A stretch of 64,000 nt of DNA from Alicyclobacillus sp. SP_1 (GCF_024706985.1 NZ_JAMCCX010000072.1:1-64000); one strand, 5' to 3'. Positions 16,652 to 25,602 are shown, numbered from the stretch's first letter. Notes: generated by a model not told the origin, from the sequence alone. Program-made: numbers and translations.

Positions 16652-17002
16652 ATGGAGCATCTCGTACACATCATTCACGGCAACGACATTCAATTCGAGG
16701 ACATGGGCGTAGACGGGGATTTGGCAGAAATCGCTTCCCCTATCCATAAACTGTCCAAGACCATGGGCGGTGGCATCTGTCGTATGAAGAAGAGCGCCTT
16801 CGAATGGCAGTTGCACTATGACGAAGCGATTTACGTCATTTCTGGTAGCATGTACATCGGCTATGAAGGAGAAAAAATACAAGCTGTAGCCGGTGACATC
16901 TATTTTATGAAGGATGGCGCAAAAATTACGTACGGAACGGATGAAGAGGTCGAATTCTTCTTTTCCATGTATCCAGTGAACTGGAAAGAACTTCAGAAGT
17001 AA
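16652..17002 (+). CDS. cupin-domain protein, EutQ-like
   Basis: 116-aa single cupin barrel resembling EutQ-type cupins: FEWQLHYDEAIYVISGSMYIGYEG, followed by VAGDIYFMKDGAKITYGTDEEVEFFFSMYPVNW. In eut operons EutQ is an acetate kinase-like or structural factor, but no other eut genes are here. In this setting it more likely binds or isomerises an acidic metabolite of the pathway. ATG 16652 follows GAGGAGG. It lies 39 bases after the Rieske gene and 64 before the flavoenzyme. Confidence 0.8.
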   Translation: MEHLVHIIHGNDIQFEDMGVDGDLAEIASPIHKLSKTMGGGICRMKKSAFEWQLHYDEAIYVISGSMYIGYEGEKIQAVAGDIYFMKDGAKITYGTDEEVEFFFSMYPVNWKELQK

Positions 17003-17066
17003 ACTTTCATCGACGTATTTCCCATACCTCTCGCAACCAGATGATGAGATGATGGAGGTTATTCCC

Positions 17067-19028
17067 GTGGCGCACTTTAAACATCTCTTTGAGCCTCTCA
17101 CGGTTGGCAACACGACGCTTCACAACCGTATACTCAGCACGGCTCATCAAACCAACCATGTTCACGACGGCATTCCTACATCAGGAATGCTCGCCTACCA
17201 TCTGGCCCGAGCGCGCGGTGGCGCTGGTCTTATCATTTTGGAAGCAGCTGCCGTGCACATATCGGGAATGCTGACCACGCATACCATCGCCGGCTACGAC
17301 GAAAAAGTCATCCCAGCCTATGCCACCATTGCAAGGACACTGCACGAGCATGGCACTGCCGTGTTCACACAGCTCTTTCACGGAGGCAGAGAAGTCGTCT
17401 CGAGCGACTATCGCCATGCGGCGCTTGCTCCGTCAGCGGAACCGAGTTTACGTTTCGGAGTGATGCCCCGTCCCATGAGCCAGTCGGAGATTCACGACAT
17501 CATTCGCGGATTCGCCCACTCGGCGCGAATCGCTCAAGAAGCGGGACTGGACGGAGTGGAAGTATGCTGCTCTCACGGCTATTTGCCGGCCCAATTCTGG
17601 TCTCCACACGTGAATCATCGGACCGATGAATATGGTGGACCGTTTGAAAATCGTATGCGCTTTATCGTCGAAGTACTCGAATCCATCTGGTCCGAAGTAG
17701 GAGAAGACTTTACCGTTGGCATTCGAATGAGTTCGAATGAGATGACCATGGATGGCGCTACCATCAAGGATGCCGTGGAGATAGTCGACTATTTGGTCGA
17801 TCGCGTTCGACTCGACTTCATCAACGTCACCGCGGGAGAATCCAGCACGTACGCAGGCTCGACCCATATCGTACCGCCTTCGCCCATCAAACACGCATAC
17901 GTAGCTGCGGATGGATTCAAAATTCGTATGGCTGGCGCAGTTCCAGTCTTCGTGGGCTCCCGCATTGTCGACCCGGCCGAGGCGGAAAAGATTGTCTCCA
18001 CGGGCCAGGCAGACGCAGTCGCGATGACCCGGGCGCTTATCGTCGACCCACAGATGCCCAACAAGGCACATCGCGGCGAGTTGCAAACCATCGACGCGTG
18101 CATCGGCTGCCTGCAAGCTTGCATTGGACACTATCACCGCAACCTACCCATTGGATGCGTTCAAAATCCGGTAGCTGGTCAAGAAGAAGCGTTGCAGCCC
18201 TTATTTGAACGAGATCGCCCCAAAAAGCGCGTGGTGATTGTCGGGGCGGGTCCGGCTGGACTTCAAGCCGCGGTCACCGCCGATGCCCTCGGACACGAAG
18301 TCATCCTGCTCGAGGAGGGGAACGCACTGGGAGGACTGTTGCGGACGATGCGCTGTGCCCCTATGCGGCGGGAGTTGGCAGAAAGTATGCTGGACAACTA
18401 CACGCGCAAACTCGCTCAAAGCCAAGTCGATGTGCGCCTCGGTCAGCGGGCCACACGCGAGTCGGTGCGTTTGCTGGAGCCCGATGCAATCGTGTGTGCG
18501 GTCGGGTCCAGCCCTTATATGCCCCGCGTTCCGGGTATGGGCGATAGCCGGGTAGTGCAAGTCGGGTCTGTCTTCGGAAATGCTGTAGAAGACATGGGCG
18601 AACGTGTTGTTATCATGGACTATGTGGGGGACTGGCAAGCCATAGAGGCTGCCATTCACTTGGCAGAGAGGCGGCGTAAGGTCACGCTCGTCTGTTCCAA
18701 GCTGTTCGTAGGAGAAGAGGTTCACCAATTCTTGCGCAATGAGTACATGAAGCGACTCTATGAACTCTCCGTGGAGATTCGCATGCATTACGACTTTGGC
18801 GGTATTGTGGAAGACAAGCTGAAAATCCGCCACGTGTTTGCTCAGTCCGTAGAGGACATATCCGAGTGGGACCAAGTCGTTCTCTCGATGGGACGTGTGC
18901 CTAACACGGACTTATACGAGGAACTTCAACCAGTCGCCGAAAACATCTATCAAATTGGAGATTGCTTGGCACCCAGAACGCTCGAAGAGGCGACGTACGA
19001 AGGCATGATGACCTCGCTTCAATTATAG
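17067..19028 (+). CDS. NADH:flavin oxidoreductase / 2,4-dienoyl-CoA reductase-like iron-sulfur flavoenzyme
   Basis: 653 aa, GTG start at 17067 after GGAGG. The N-terminal old-yellow-enzyme TIM barrel (FEPLTVGNTTLHNRI to about residue 365) binds FMN; QLFHGGRE and CCSHGYLPAQFWSPHVNHRTDEYGG-type segments are typical. A 4Fe-4S site is formed by CIGCLQACIGHYHRNLPIGC, and a C-terminal FAD/NAD(P) half starts at VVIVGAGPAGLQAA. This is the layout of FadH, trimethylamine dehydrogenase and bile-acid or enoate reductases. In this operon it likely reduces an alpha,beta-unsaturated or ring substrate (inference). Confidence 0.9.
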   Translation: MAHFKHLFEPLTVGNTTLHNRILSTAHQTNHVHDGIPTSGMLAYHLARARGGAGLIILEAAAVHISGMLTTHTIAGYDEKVIPAYATIARTLHEHGTAVFTQLFHGGREVVSSDYRHAALAPSAEPSLRFGVMPRPMSQSEIHDIIRGFAHSARIAQEAGLDGVEVCCSHGYLPAQFWSPHVNHRTDEYGGPFENRMRFIVEVLESIWSEVGEDFTVGIRMSSNEMTMDGATIKDAVEIVDYLVDRVRLDFINVTAGESSTYAGSTHIVPPSPIKHAYVAADGFKIRMAGAVPVFVGSRIVDPAEAEKIVSTGQADAVAMTRALIVDPQMPNKAHRGELQTIDACIGCLQACIGHYHRNLPIGCVQNPVAGQEEALQPLFERDRPKKRVVIVGAGPAGLQAAVTADALGHEVILLEEGNALGGLLRTMRCAPMRRELAESMLDNYTRKLAQSQVDVRLGQRATRESVRLLEPDAIVCAVGSSPYMPRVPGMGDSRVVQVGSVFGNAVEDMGERVVIMDYVGDWQAIEAAIHLAERRRKVTLVCSKLFVGEEVHQFLRNEYMKRLYELSVEIRMHYDFGGIVEDKLKIRHVFAQSVEDISEWDQVVLSMGRVPNTDLYEELQPVAENIYQIGDCLAPRTLEEATYEGMMTSLQL

Positions 19029-19073
19029 AACAGGAGTAAGAAGATATTTCGAAAACAAGGCGGTGAATGGAGC

Positions 19074-19430
19074 ATGCAATCAGAACCCTTTGAGAACAGT
19101 CAAACTGCATATCAGGACTGGTTGCCTGCTCATTCGACAGCCGCAGAAGTCCGTCAGCTTCTACAGTCCGGCCATTGTGTTGTGCTCGATGGTCACCCTC
19201 AGTTGGTCGATCCGCTGTTGCAAATGATAGCCTCTACCATTCGAAACGACCCGTTGGTCTCAGCCGTTGAAAAAGAGCGCTTGCTCTCGAGACTCTCGTC
19301 TCGAGATGCTTGGCCGGAATGCCGATTCGTCTCCAAAGATTCGCGTCGCACCCTGTATCGAGTCTCCGTCTCCGTGCAAGTGGACATCCACGCACTACAG
19401 GGTGCCACGCACTGGGCAACGCCAAAGTAG
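19074..19430 (+). CDS. hypothetical protein at the end of the catabolic operon, 118 aa
   Basis: No family recognised. Soluble, with no signal peptide; an N-terminal Gln/Glu-rich helix, then SGHCVVLDGHPQLVDPLLQMIAS and a charged C-terminal half. ATG 19074 lies eight bases after AAGGCGGTG, 45 bases downstream of the flavoenzyme, so it is probably the last gene of the operon. Two cysteines and several His could suggest metal binding, but this is weak. Confidence 0.55.
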   Translation: MQSEPFENSQTAYQDWLPAHSTAAEVRQLLQSGHCVVLDGHPQLVDPLLQMIASTIRNDPLVSAVEKERLLSRLSSRDAWPECRFVSKDSRRTLYRVSVSVQVDIHALQGATHWATPK

Positions 19431-19514
19431 GCAGCTTTTACGGGGCACACAGATGCAACGTTTGGCTGCCGGCGTTCCGATTGCAGTGACTTGCTCTTCA
19501 AGACGGAAATCTCG

Positions 19515-20369
19515 CTACTTCCCCTTGCGCGTCATTTCCGCAAGTAAGTCCCATTGTTCTTCACTCACTTCTGTCAGTTCGTTGAATTCACCCGCCCCTT
19601 GCAGCCACTCTCCACCATCAATCGTGACGACTTCCCCGTTGACATACGCAGCAAAATCGGAAACGAGATATGCGGCCAAATTAGCCAACTCCTGTTTCTC
19701 CCCAACGCGCTTGAGAGGAATTCTTTCGATCATCTTGTCACTCAGTTCGGGTGTCGGAGATAAGCGTGACCATGCGCCTTCCGTCGGAAAAGGACCCGGC
19801 GCAATGGCCACCTGGCGGATGCCATAACGGGCCCACTCCACCGCGAGGGAGCGCGTCAACGCCAAAACGCCCGCTTTAGCGGCAGCGGAAGGAACAACAA
19901 AGCCCGACCCAGTCCAGGCATATGAGGTCACAATGTTCAGCATGGTTCCCGCCTTTTTCTGCTCAATCCAGCGCTTGCCGACTTCTAATGTTGTGTAGAA
20001 TGTGCCATGCAACACAATATTAAGAACCGCGTCCACCGCTCGTGGCGAAAGCCGTTCGGTCGGGCTGATGAAATTGCCCGCCGCATTATTTACAAGAATG
20101 TCCAATTGTCCAAACTGATCCTCCACGGCTTGGACCAAGTCTGCAATCTGTTCCGGGCTACGAATGTCGCAGCCCTTCCAAAATACTTTCGCTGGCGAAG
20201 CGTTTTGTGCAAGTTCTTTAGCCGTCTCTTCGAGTACCTCTGTCCTTCGACCCGTGATGGCGACGGCAGCTCCCAGTTCTAAAAATCGCTCCGCCATCGA
20301 ACGCCCCAGGCCCGTACCGCCACCGGTAACGAGAATCACCTTGTCTTTTAGCAATCCACTCTCAAACAT
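19515..20369 (-). CDS. fadH: short-chain dehydrogenase of the 2,4-dienoyl-CoA reductase type
   Basis: 284-aa Rossmann SDR: VTGGGTGLGRSMAERF cofactor motif, NNAAGNFISPTERLS, and IAPGPFPTEGAWSRL. The usual YxxxK is SxxxK here (SAAAK), with a Tyr eleven residues before the Ser. That Tyr-11-Ser-4-Lys spacing matches 2,4-dienoyl-CoA reductases (DECR/Bacillus FadH type), so I infer reduction of dienoyl-CoA in unsaturated fatty acid or ring-derived acyl-CoA degradation. ATG 20369 has AGAGAGGGA upstream. It lies downstream of, and on the same strand as, the MFS carrier, and convergent with the flavoenzyme operon. Confidence 0.85.
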   Translation of the reverse strand: MFESGLLKDKVILVTGGGTGLGRSMAERFLELGAAVAITGRRTEVLEETAKELAQNASPAKVFWKGCDIRSPEQIADLVQAVEDQFGQLDILVNNAAGNFISPTERLSPRAVDAVLNIVLHGTFYTTLEVGKRWIEQKKAGTMLNIVTSYAWTGSGFVVPSAAAKAGVLALTRSLAVEWARYGIRQVAIAPGPFPTEGAWSRLSPTPELSDKMIERIPLKRVGEKQELANLAAYLVSDFAAYVNGEVVTIDGGEWLQGAGEFNELTEVSEEQWDLLAEMTRKGK

Positions 20370-20453
20370 CGTTGTCCCTCTCTTTCTGTGCTGCACAAAC
20401 TTAGTTATGGCCGAATGGTACTTCTATGGGTCATTCCTGCATATAGTGACAGC

Positions 20454-20577
20454 GAGACCTGGAGGAATGTTTGGAATTGTCTGTTTGGATGACTTTGTGA
20501 ATTGGACACTCACAGTTTGAGCTCGCATTTAGTGCTCGATGAAATTTTGAACGGCAGCCTTAGTTCCTCCAGGTCTC
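20454..20577. repeat. 14-bp inverted repeat between SDR and MFS genes
   Basis: GAGACCTGGAGGAA at 20454-20467 and its exact reverse complement at 20564-20577, with 96 bases between. The right arm runs into the MFS stop codon. No terminator T-run and no insertion sequence is seen between the arms. Confidence 0.7.
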
Positions 20578-21793
20578 AACCAAGTGAATCTTTCTTCCCC
20601 TGTATCGCCGCAAACCAACTGAGCGATGCAGCCACCCCTAAAACCAAAGACAACATCCACCACCCAAATGCGAAATGATGAGACGTATCCACAATCCAGC
20701 CAAACAGCGGCGGAAAGACGGAAGACCCTAAAAATACAACGGAACCCGTGAGGCTCATGGCCATTCCGCTATGCGAAGGCGGGACTGTCTCGCCCGCCCA
20801 TGTTAAAGCAAGAGCGTTCCAACCTACTGCACCAAACCCGAAAACGGTCCACAGGACAAATAGCAAGAAAACCGGTACATGGACAGGCAGAAAGCCAATG
20901 ACCAGCGCGAGTGCGGCGGCAACCGTGCCCGCAATAGCCAGCACTGGAGCTCGCGCCTGCCCCATCCGGTCGCTGATTTGGCCGAGCAAAATGCGACCTA
21001 CTCCACCTCCAAGCTGGCTGACGGCGAGAATGATTCCGGCCGTCGCCAAGCTCAAATGATGCTGACGATGGAGGTCCACGATGGAATAAGTCAGCAGGAT
21101 GTACTGACCCGACACCATCAAGAACGCTACGCCGACAGGCCGAGCCAGGAGGCGCCAGTGCTTTTTCTCCAGGCGGACACGTAGAGACTTGGCGGCCGCG
21201 CGTTGAAAATGCGGAATGAATAAAGAAAACGCAAAGCCAACGACCAGCAGTTCCAGAGCAAACACGACGTAGGTGAGGTTCAATCCCACGTGTGGCACCA
21301 TTTGTGGCAGTAGCCATGCTGCCAGAGCTGCCCCTACAGGAACGCCCGTCTGCCGAATCCCCATGACAAGGCCGCGCGGACGATTCGAAAATGCTGTAAA
21401 GACTGCCTTTGTGCCGGCTGCAGGAACAATCGCCAAACTCACTCCGACGAAAAACAACGTCAAGAGAAGAATGTCAAACGAATGTACCTGCGTCAACATG
21501 AGGCCAAAGAGGGCCATCAACAGTGTGCCATAGAACAGCACCACTCTTGGTCCCAAACGGTCTACCGCAATGCCGGCAAACACCATGCTACACATGACAC
21601 CAAGAGACAGCGCCGTCGTCACAAAGCCGAGTTCGGTCAGGCTCAAGTGATACACTGCTAACAAAAACGTCCCCAGAATGACTAAACCTTGTTGAACAAA
21701 GGACATGCCGGTTTGCGACGTAAACGCTAAGCCCAGGTATGAAACAGGGCCGATACGTGCAGGGAACCCATCTTTGTCAAACGGTTTCTGCAT
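20576..21793 (-). CDS. MFS transporter
   Basis: 405-aa major facilitator with twelve hydrophobic helices, a DRLGPRVVLFYGTL loop after helix 2 and an NRPRGLVMGIRQTGVPVGAAL segment typical of the organic-acid/nitrate-like MFS_1 group. ATG 21793 has GAGGAGGGAAG upstream; the frame is open further but without support. It is in line with the CocE-like hydrolase upstream (121 bases) and the dienoyl-CoA reductase downstream, suggesting uptake of a compound handled by these enzymes. Confidence 0.88.
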   Translation of the reverse strand: MQKPFDKDGFPARIGPVSYLGLAFTSQTGMSFVQQGLVILGTFLLAVYHLSLTELGFVTTALSLGVMCSMVFAGIAVDRLGPRVVLFYGTLLMALFGLMLTQVHSFDILLLTLFFVGVSLAIVPAAGTKAVFTAFSNRPRGLVMGIRQTGVPVGAALAAWLLPQMVPHVGLNLTYVVFALELLVVGFAFSLFIPHFQRAAAKSLRVRLEKKHWRLLARPVGVAFLMVSGQYILLTYSIVDLHRQHHLSLATAGIILAVSQLGGGVGRILLGQISDRMGQARAPVLAIAGTVAAALALVIGFLPVHVPVFLLFVLWTVFGFGAVGWNALALTWAGETVPPSHSGMAMSLTGSVVFLGSSVFPPLFGWIVDTSHHFAFGWWMLSLVLGVAASLSWFAAIQGKKDSLG

Positions 21794-21913
21794 ATCTTCC
21801 CTCCTCCCGAACCGCATCTTTTCCATCATCGGCGTCCTCGGCAACAGACCGTCTCGGCTGACCAGCAGGCACGTCATGACCACTCAGTCCGATGCCGCTC
21901 GATTCGGGGGAGA

Positions 21914-23644
21914 CTATGCTAACGGTACGACCGGGAGTATCAGGTGCGACGGATGATCCGAGTCGTGCAGCACGCGCTGCGTCGCCGTGATAAACTCCGC
22001 CGTGGTCTCGTTGGACTCCCCGGTGTTCAAATTGCGATTCCAGCGCGGAAAGCAACTGCTGGTCACTTGGACGCGGACCCGATGTCCAGCAAGAAAAACG
22101 TTGCTCGTTGCCCACAAGTCGACGAGAATCTCGTAGACTTCATGCGGGTTCATCCACGCAACGGAATCCTGCCCTTGGCGATGGCGCATGCGCACAATTC
22201 CATCCGCCAAATTGTAAGAACTTCCATCCGGATGAACATCCGTCAAACGAACAACAAAGTCTGTATCTTTCGCCGAACTTTGCACCCACAACTTAGCAAC
22301 AATTGGGCCTGTCACTTCCACTGGCTCCGCGAACGGTTCCGAGGTGAAGACCAACACGTCCTCGCGCATTTCTGTTTCGGTCTGTTCCTTCGGTCCAGCC
22401 GGGTAGGCAGCCGTCATTAAGACATTGCCGCCAAGCGTCTTGACCGGATCGGCCGGATTATAGACGTACTCATCGGCGGGCTCTGCAGTCGGCGGGACTT
22501 CAGACAGCGTGCCATCTCCGCTGCGCGTGCTCGCATTGCCCTGGCTGTGGAGATACCACGGTCGATACTCCGTGTTGGGAAGCGGCCACTCACTCGCCAA
22601 TCGCCAACGATTGATTCCCATCACAAAAATCTCTACCGGCGGTTCGGCTTCCAGACCTCGACCCACGCCCTTTAACTCCTCATCAAACCAACGCTGATGC
22701 CGCAGAGTGGGGTCCTCTTTTAAATTGAGCAAAGCACTGTTCGCGGCCATCCCAAAGTCCAAATCCCCGACCGCACTTCCCTGATTTCCGTGAGTCCACG
22801 GCCCCAGAGTTAAGCGGACTTTCTTGCCTGCCGCTTTAAGACTCTCGTAACTGACGAGGGTCGGGTGTAAAAACACGTCATACCATCCCCCCGTGAGAGA
22901 CGCGCTGACGTTCATTGTGGCGTAATGTGGGCGAATATTGAGCCGATTCCGGTGGCGCACATCGGTATTGCTCGTCATCTCCTCAAAAAAGTCGGGCAGA
23001 AGCCCCGTCCGACGAAGAGGAGCGAACTCGGACAGTGGCAACTGATAATAGCCCTCGTGAGAAAGCCGGTCAGCATCGTTGACGAGTTGCACGAATTCGA
23101 GTGGAAATCCTGGCTCTCGGCCGCGCAACCTGGCCAATTGCGGCAGCGCCAGCGCAGTCAGGTACCATGATGCCATGGTTCCCCACTCCAACGCACCGCC
23201 GCGAAAGGTCACTCCATCCCACGGGTCGTCCAGGGGGACCGTTGGCGCGACCGTCGTTAGCGCAGGATGGCCAGAGACTGCAGCCGCCCACTGCGTGAAC
23301 CCAAAGTAGGAAGCGCCGTACATGCCAACCTTTCCGTTCGATCCCGGTAATTTCGATGCCCACTCGACGGTATCATAGCCATCGTCGAACTCTTGATAAA
23401 ATCCGCCATACACGCCCTCCGAAGCGAAACAGCCGCGCACATCTTGAATCACGACCATATAGCCTGCTTCCGCGAGCCGGACCGGGTCGAGCAACAAATA
23501 CGCGAAAGAAGTATCTTTGCCATACGGTAGGCGCGTGAGCACAACCGGGTAACCGTCCCCTTCTTCGGGACGAAACAGATTCGCCCGAAGCGTTACGCCA
23601 TCTCGCATGGTGCACGCAACATTGCGTTCAAACAGCACTTTCAT
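21914..23644 (-). CDS. CocE/NonD family hydrolase (X-Pro dipeptidyl-peptidase S15-like)
   Basis: 576-aa serine hydrolase. The alpha/beta-hydrolase core carries the nucleophile in GMYGASYFG (GxSxxG) and the catalytic His in LGPWTHGN. A C-terminal jelly-roll domain starts near VTGPIVAKLWVQSSAKDTDFVVRLTDV. The family hydrolyses esters (cocaine esterase), acyl amides (glutaryl-7-ACA acylase) or X-Pro dipeptides. With an adjacent MFS importer it may free an acid from an ester or amide. ATG 23644 has GAGGAGAGATG upstream. Cytoplasmic; no signal peptide. Confidence 0.9.
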   Translation of the reverse strand: MKVLFERNVACTMRDGVTLRANLFRPEEGDGYPVVLTRLPYGKDTSFAYLLLDPVRLAEAGYMVVIQDVRGCFASEGVYGGFYQEFDDGYDTVEWASKLPGSNGKVGMYGASYFGFTQWAAAVSGHPALTTVAPTVPLDDPWDGVTFRGGALEWGTMASWYLTALALPQLARLRGREPGFPLEFVQLVNDADRLSHEGYYQLPLSEFAPLRRTGLLPDFFEEMTSNTDVRHRNRLNIRPHYATMNVSASLTGGWYDVFLHPTLVSYESLKAAGKKVRLTLGPWTHGNQGSAVGDLDFGMAANSALLNLKEDPTLRHQRWFDEELKGVGRGLEAEPPVEIFVMGINRWRLASEWPLPNTEYRPWYLHSQGNASTRSGDGTLSEVPPTAEPADEYVYNPADPVKTLGGNVLMTAAYPAGPKEQTETEMREDVLVFTSEPFAEPVEVTGPIVAKLWVQSSAKDTDFVVRLTDVHPDGSSYNLADGIVRMRHRQGQDSVAWMNPHEVYEILVDLWATSNVFLAGHRVRVQVTSSCFPRWNRNLNTGESNETTAEFITATQRVLHDSDHPSHLILPVVPLA

Positions 23645-23716
23645 GAATCATCTCTCCTCTGCCATGAATCGAAGGCGAGCGTACTCGCCCGTGTCTTGTC
23701 GAACGTGCGGTCGCCA

Positions 23717-24727
23717 CTATACTCTGTTTTGCGAGCGCGATTCATAGGCGGCAATCAGACTGTCCATCTGGTGATTCCATTCCTCGTCCGTCACCTGATA
23801 TTCCGGCTGTTCCAAAAACCACTGGAGCGTTCGGCGCATCCCCTCTGCAAAGGAAACCGTCGCTTGAAACCCAGGCACGAATTTTTTAATTTTACTGTTG
23901 TCAAAGACATAACTGATAGACTTGTCACCGAGTAGCCCGCCTCGCAACTCGGGAATCTGTTCGGCGATGAATTCGGAGGCAATGTGCAGCGTAGTTGCCT
24001 CCACTCCAGCTGCCGCTGCAATGGTTTCATGAATTTGATTCCAATTTAAGACTTCGTCTGACGTGATGTGAAACGCATGGCCAACGGCTAGAGCATTGCC
24101 CATCAACCCCAGAAAACCCCGTGCGAAATCGGTATTGTGAGTCATGGTCCAAAGCGACGTTCCATCTCCATGAATGACCGTTTTTAACCCCTGCTTCATC
24201 CGCTGCACCAAGGACCACGGATGCTTCGAGCTATTCAGAGCGGCAGGAATCATCGTGTTACCGTACGTAAACGAGGGTCGCACAACGGTGACGGGAAATC
24301 CCATCACGCGATAAGCTTGCATCAGATGTTCTTCGCAAGCGATTTTATCTCTCGAGTACTTCCAGAATGGATTCGCAAGCGGCGTGGACTCGGTCACCAA
24401 ATAGTGTGTGGGCGGTTTTTGATATGCAGATGCACTGCTGATAAATATGTATTGACCCACCTTCCCGCGAAACAGTTGAAGGTCCGCTTCCACGTGCTCC
24501 TTGGTATACGCAATCCAGTCCACAACGACGTCAAACTGATGCTCCTTGAGGACAACTTGACACCTATCCACATCACGAATATCCGCCCGAATTTGCTGGA
24601 CCCCCTCGGGAGCAAAAACAGTGTGTTGCCCGCGATTGAGCAGAAATAACTCCACTTTGTTTTCCACCGCCAGACGAGACACGGCTTGACTAATGAGACC
24701 AGTACCGCCAATGAACAAGACTTTCAT
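23717..24727 (-). CDS. NAD-dependent epimerase/dehydratase family protein
   Basis: 336-aa extended SDR. Rossmann motif LFIGGTGLISQAV at the N terminus and a conserved FISSASAYQKP, with Ser/Tyr and a later WKYSRDKIACE carrying the YxxxK (YSRDK) catalytic pair. It resembles the chloroplast CSP41/isoflavone-reductase-like epimerases found in many Bacilli, with the substrate unknown. ATG 24727 follows GGAGGGGGTTTAGC. It is separated from the CocE gene by about 70 bases on the same strand. Confidence 0.85.
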   Translation of the reverse strand: MKVLFIGGTGLISQAVSRLAVENKVELFLLNRGQHTVFAPEGVQQIRADIRDVDRCQVVLKEHQFDVVVDWIAYTKEHVEADLQLFRGKVGQYIFISSASAYQKPPTHYLVTESTPLANPFWKYSRDKIACEEHLMQAYRVMGFPVTVVRPSFTYGNTMIPAALNSSKHPWSLVQRMKQGLKTVIHGDGTSLWTMTHNTDFARGFLGLMGNALAVGHAFHITSDEVLNWNQIHETIAAAAGVEATTLHIASEFIAEQIPELRGGLLGDKSISYVFDNSKIKKFVPGFQATVSFAEGMRRTLQWFLEQPEYQVTDEEWNHQMDSLIAAYESRSQNRV

Positions 24728-24842
24728 GCTAAACCCCCTCCAAAGTCGCGATACATTTTACTCTACACTTGCGAATGCCAAGATGAAAGTCGAAGCGCCT
24801 AACAAAGCGCCATCGAGATTTTGAAGATTGGGCATTTGCCTC

Positions 24843-24871
24843 TTGACGGTCGAAGACAGTCGGTGTAAAGT
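24843..24871 (+). promoter_or_regulatory. candidate promoter for the T-box leader
   Basis: TTGACG (24843-24848), 17 bases, TAAAGT (24866-24871), just upstream of the T-box Stem I. A good -35 and a fair -10 box. Confidence 0.4.
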
Positions 24872-24894
24872 GTGAGAAAATTCAATAGAAAACG

Positions 24895-25134
24895 GCTATG
24901 ACAGAGAGAGTACGTTTCAGCATCCACTCAGAGAGTCGGCGGACGGTGCGAGCCGATGGCATGCTGTTGCCGAAGTTCACTCTGGAGCCGCTGGGTGAAC
25001 CAATAGTAGCCTATGCCGGCATCTCGGATATCGTCTGAGATGTACCGTTATCTGAATGAAGTGAGAGGCTTATGCCTTTCCTTTAGGGTGGTACCGCGAG
25101 AAAACTCGTCCCTATGTGGGGCGAGTTTTCTTTT
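24895..25134 (+). promoter_or_regulatory. T-box riboswitch, probable Phe (UUC) specificity, with terminator
   Basis: The leader has the T-box landmarks in order. AGAGAG segments and GGTGCGAGCC (24945-24954) form the distal Stem I loop. The specifier region GAAGTTCACTCTGGAGC (near 24972-24988) follows, then Stem III (CATCTC/GAGATG), and the T-box sequence AGGGTGGTACCGCG at 25085-25098. The triplet TTC followed by A fits a Phe specifier, which agrees with the chorismate mutase gene downstream. The terminator is AGAAAACTCG (25099-25108) with CGAGTTTTCT (25122-25131), then TTT. Uncharged tRNA-Phe should favour read-through. The specifier is aligned by eye. Confidence 0.88.
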
Positions 25135-25170
25135 GTAGAAAGAGCGCCTTATTGGAAAAGAAGGCAGAAT

Positions 25171-25230
25171 CGACCTCTCCTTTAGGGTGGTACCGCGAGC
25201 AGCCTCGTCCCTATGGACGAGGCTGCTTTG
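25171..25230 (+). promoter_or_regulatory. second T-box antiterminator/terminator module without its own Stem I
   Basis: A second AGGGTGGTACCGCG at 25184-25197, preceded by the same CTCTCCTTT context, overlaps a second terminator: GCAGCCTCGTCC (25199-25210) with GGACGAGGCTGC (25215-25226), then TTTG. Only about 50 bases separate it from the first terminator, too few for a separate Stem I. It looks like a duplicated expression platform in series with the first. Confidence 0.85.
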
Positions 25231-25290
25231 CATTCAGAAGAAGACGGGCCGGTTCACATTCCCAGATAACTAGGAGGAGGAGAAAAACGC

Positions 25291-25602
25291 ATGAACGACA
25301 CATCTTCAACCATGGAACTTTACCGGCATCAAATCGATGAATTAGACGAACAATTGATGGACTGCTTGCGCCGTCGAGCCCACTGCGTGCGCTTAATCGC
25401 AAAACTCAAGAGACAAAGCGGCTTCAGTGTGGTTCAAAGCCATCGCGCGGAAGCAGTCGCCAGGCACTTCCGGGAACTGGCATCCGCTCACCAACTTCGT
25501 CCCGAGTTTGCACAGAGACTGTTTGACCTCATTCACGAAGAGTCCTGCAGAGAGCAAACAAACTGGATATCCACGGCGGCGGACGGCGCTGCCGACGCAT
25601 GA
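25291..25602 (+). CDS. aroQ: chorismate mutase, AroQ class
   Basis: 103-aa all-helical chorismate mutase that converts chorismate to prephenate, the branch point to Phe and Tyr. The AroQ helix-1 pattern RHQIDELDEQLMDCLRRR is followed by IAKLKRQSG (active-site Lys) and VQSHRAEAV. ATG 25291 is preceded by AGGAGGAGGAG. It stands directly behind the double T-box leader, so expression should respond to tRNA-Phe charging. No other aromatic biosynthesis gene follows. The C-terminal 15 residues are Ala/Asp-rich and probably disordered. Confidence 0.9.
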   Translation: MNDTSSTMELYRHQIDELDEQLMDCLRRRAHCVRLIAKLKRQSGFSVVQSHRAEAVARHFRELASAHQLRPEFAQRLFDLIHEESCREQTNWISTAADGAADA

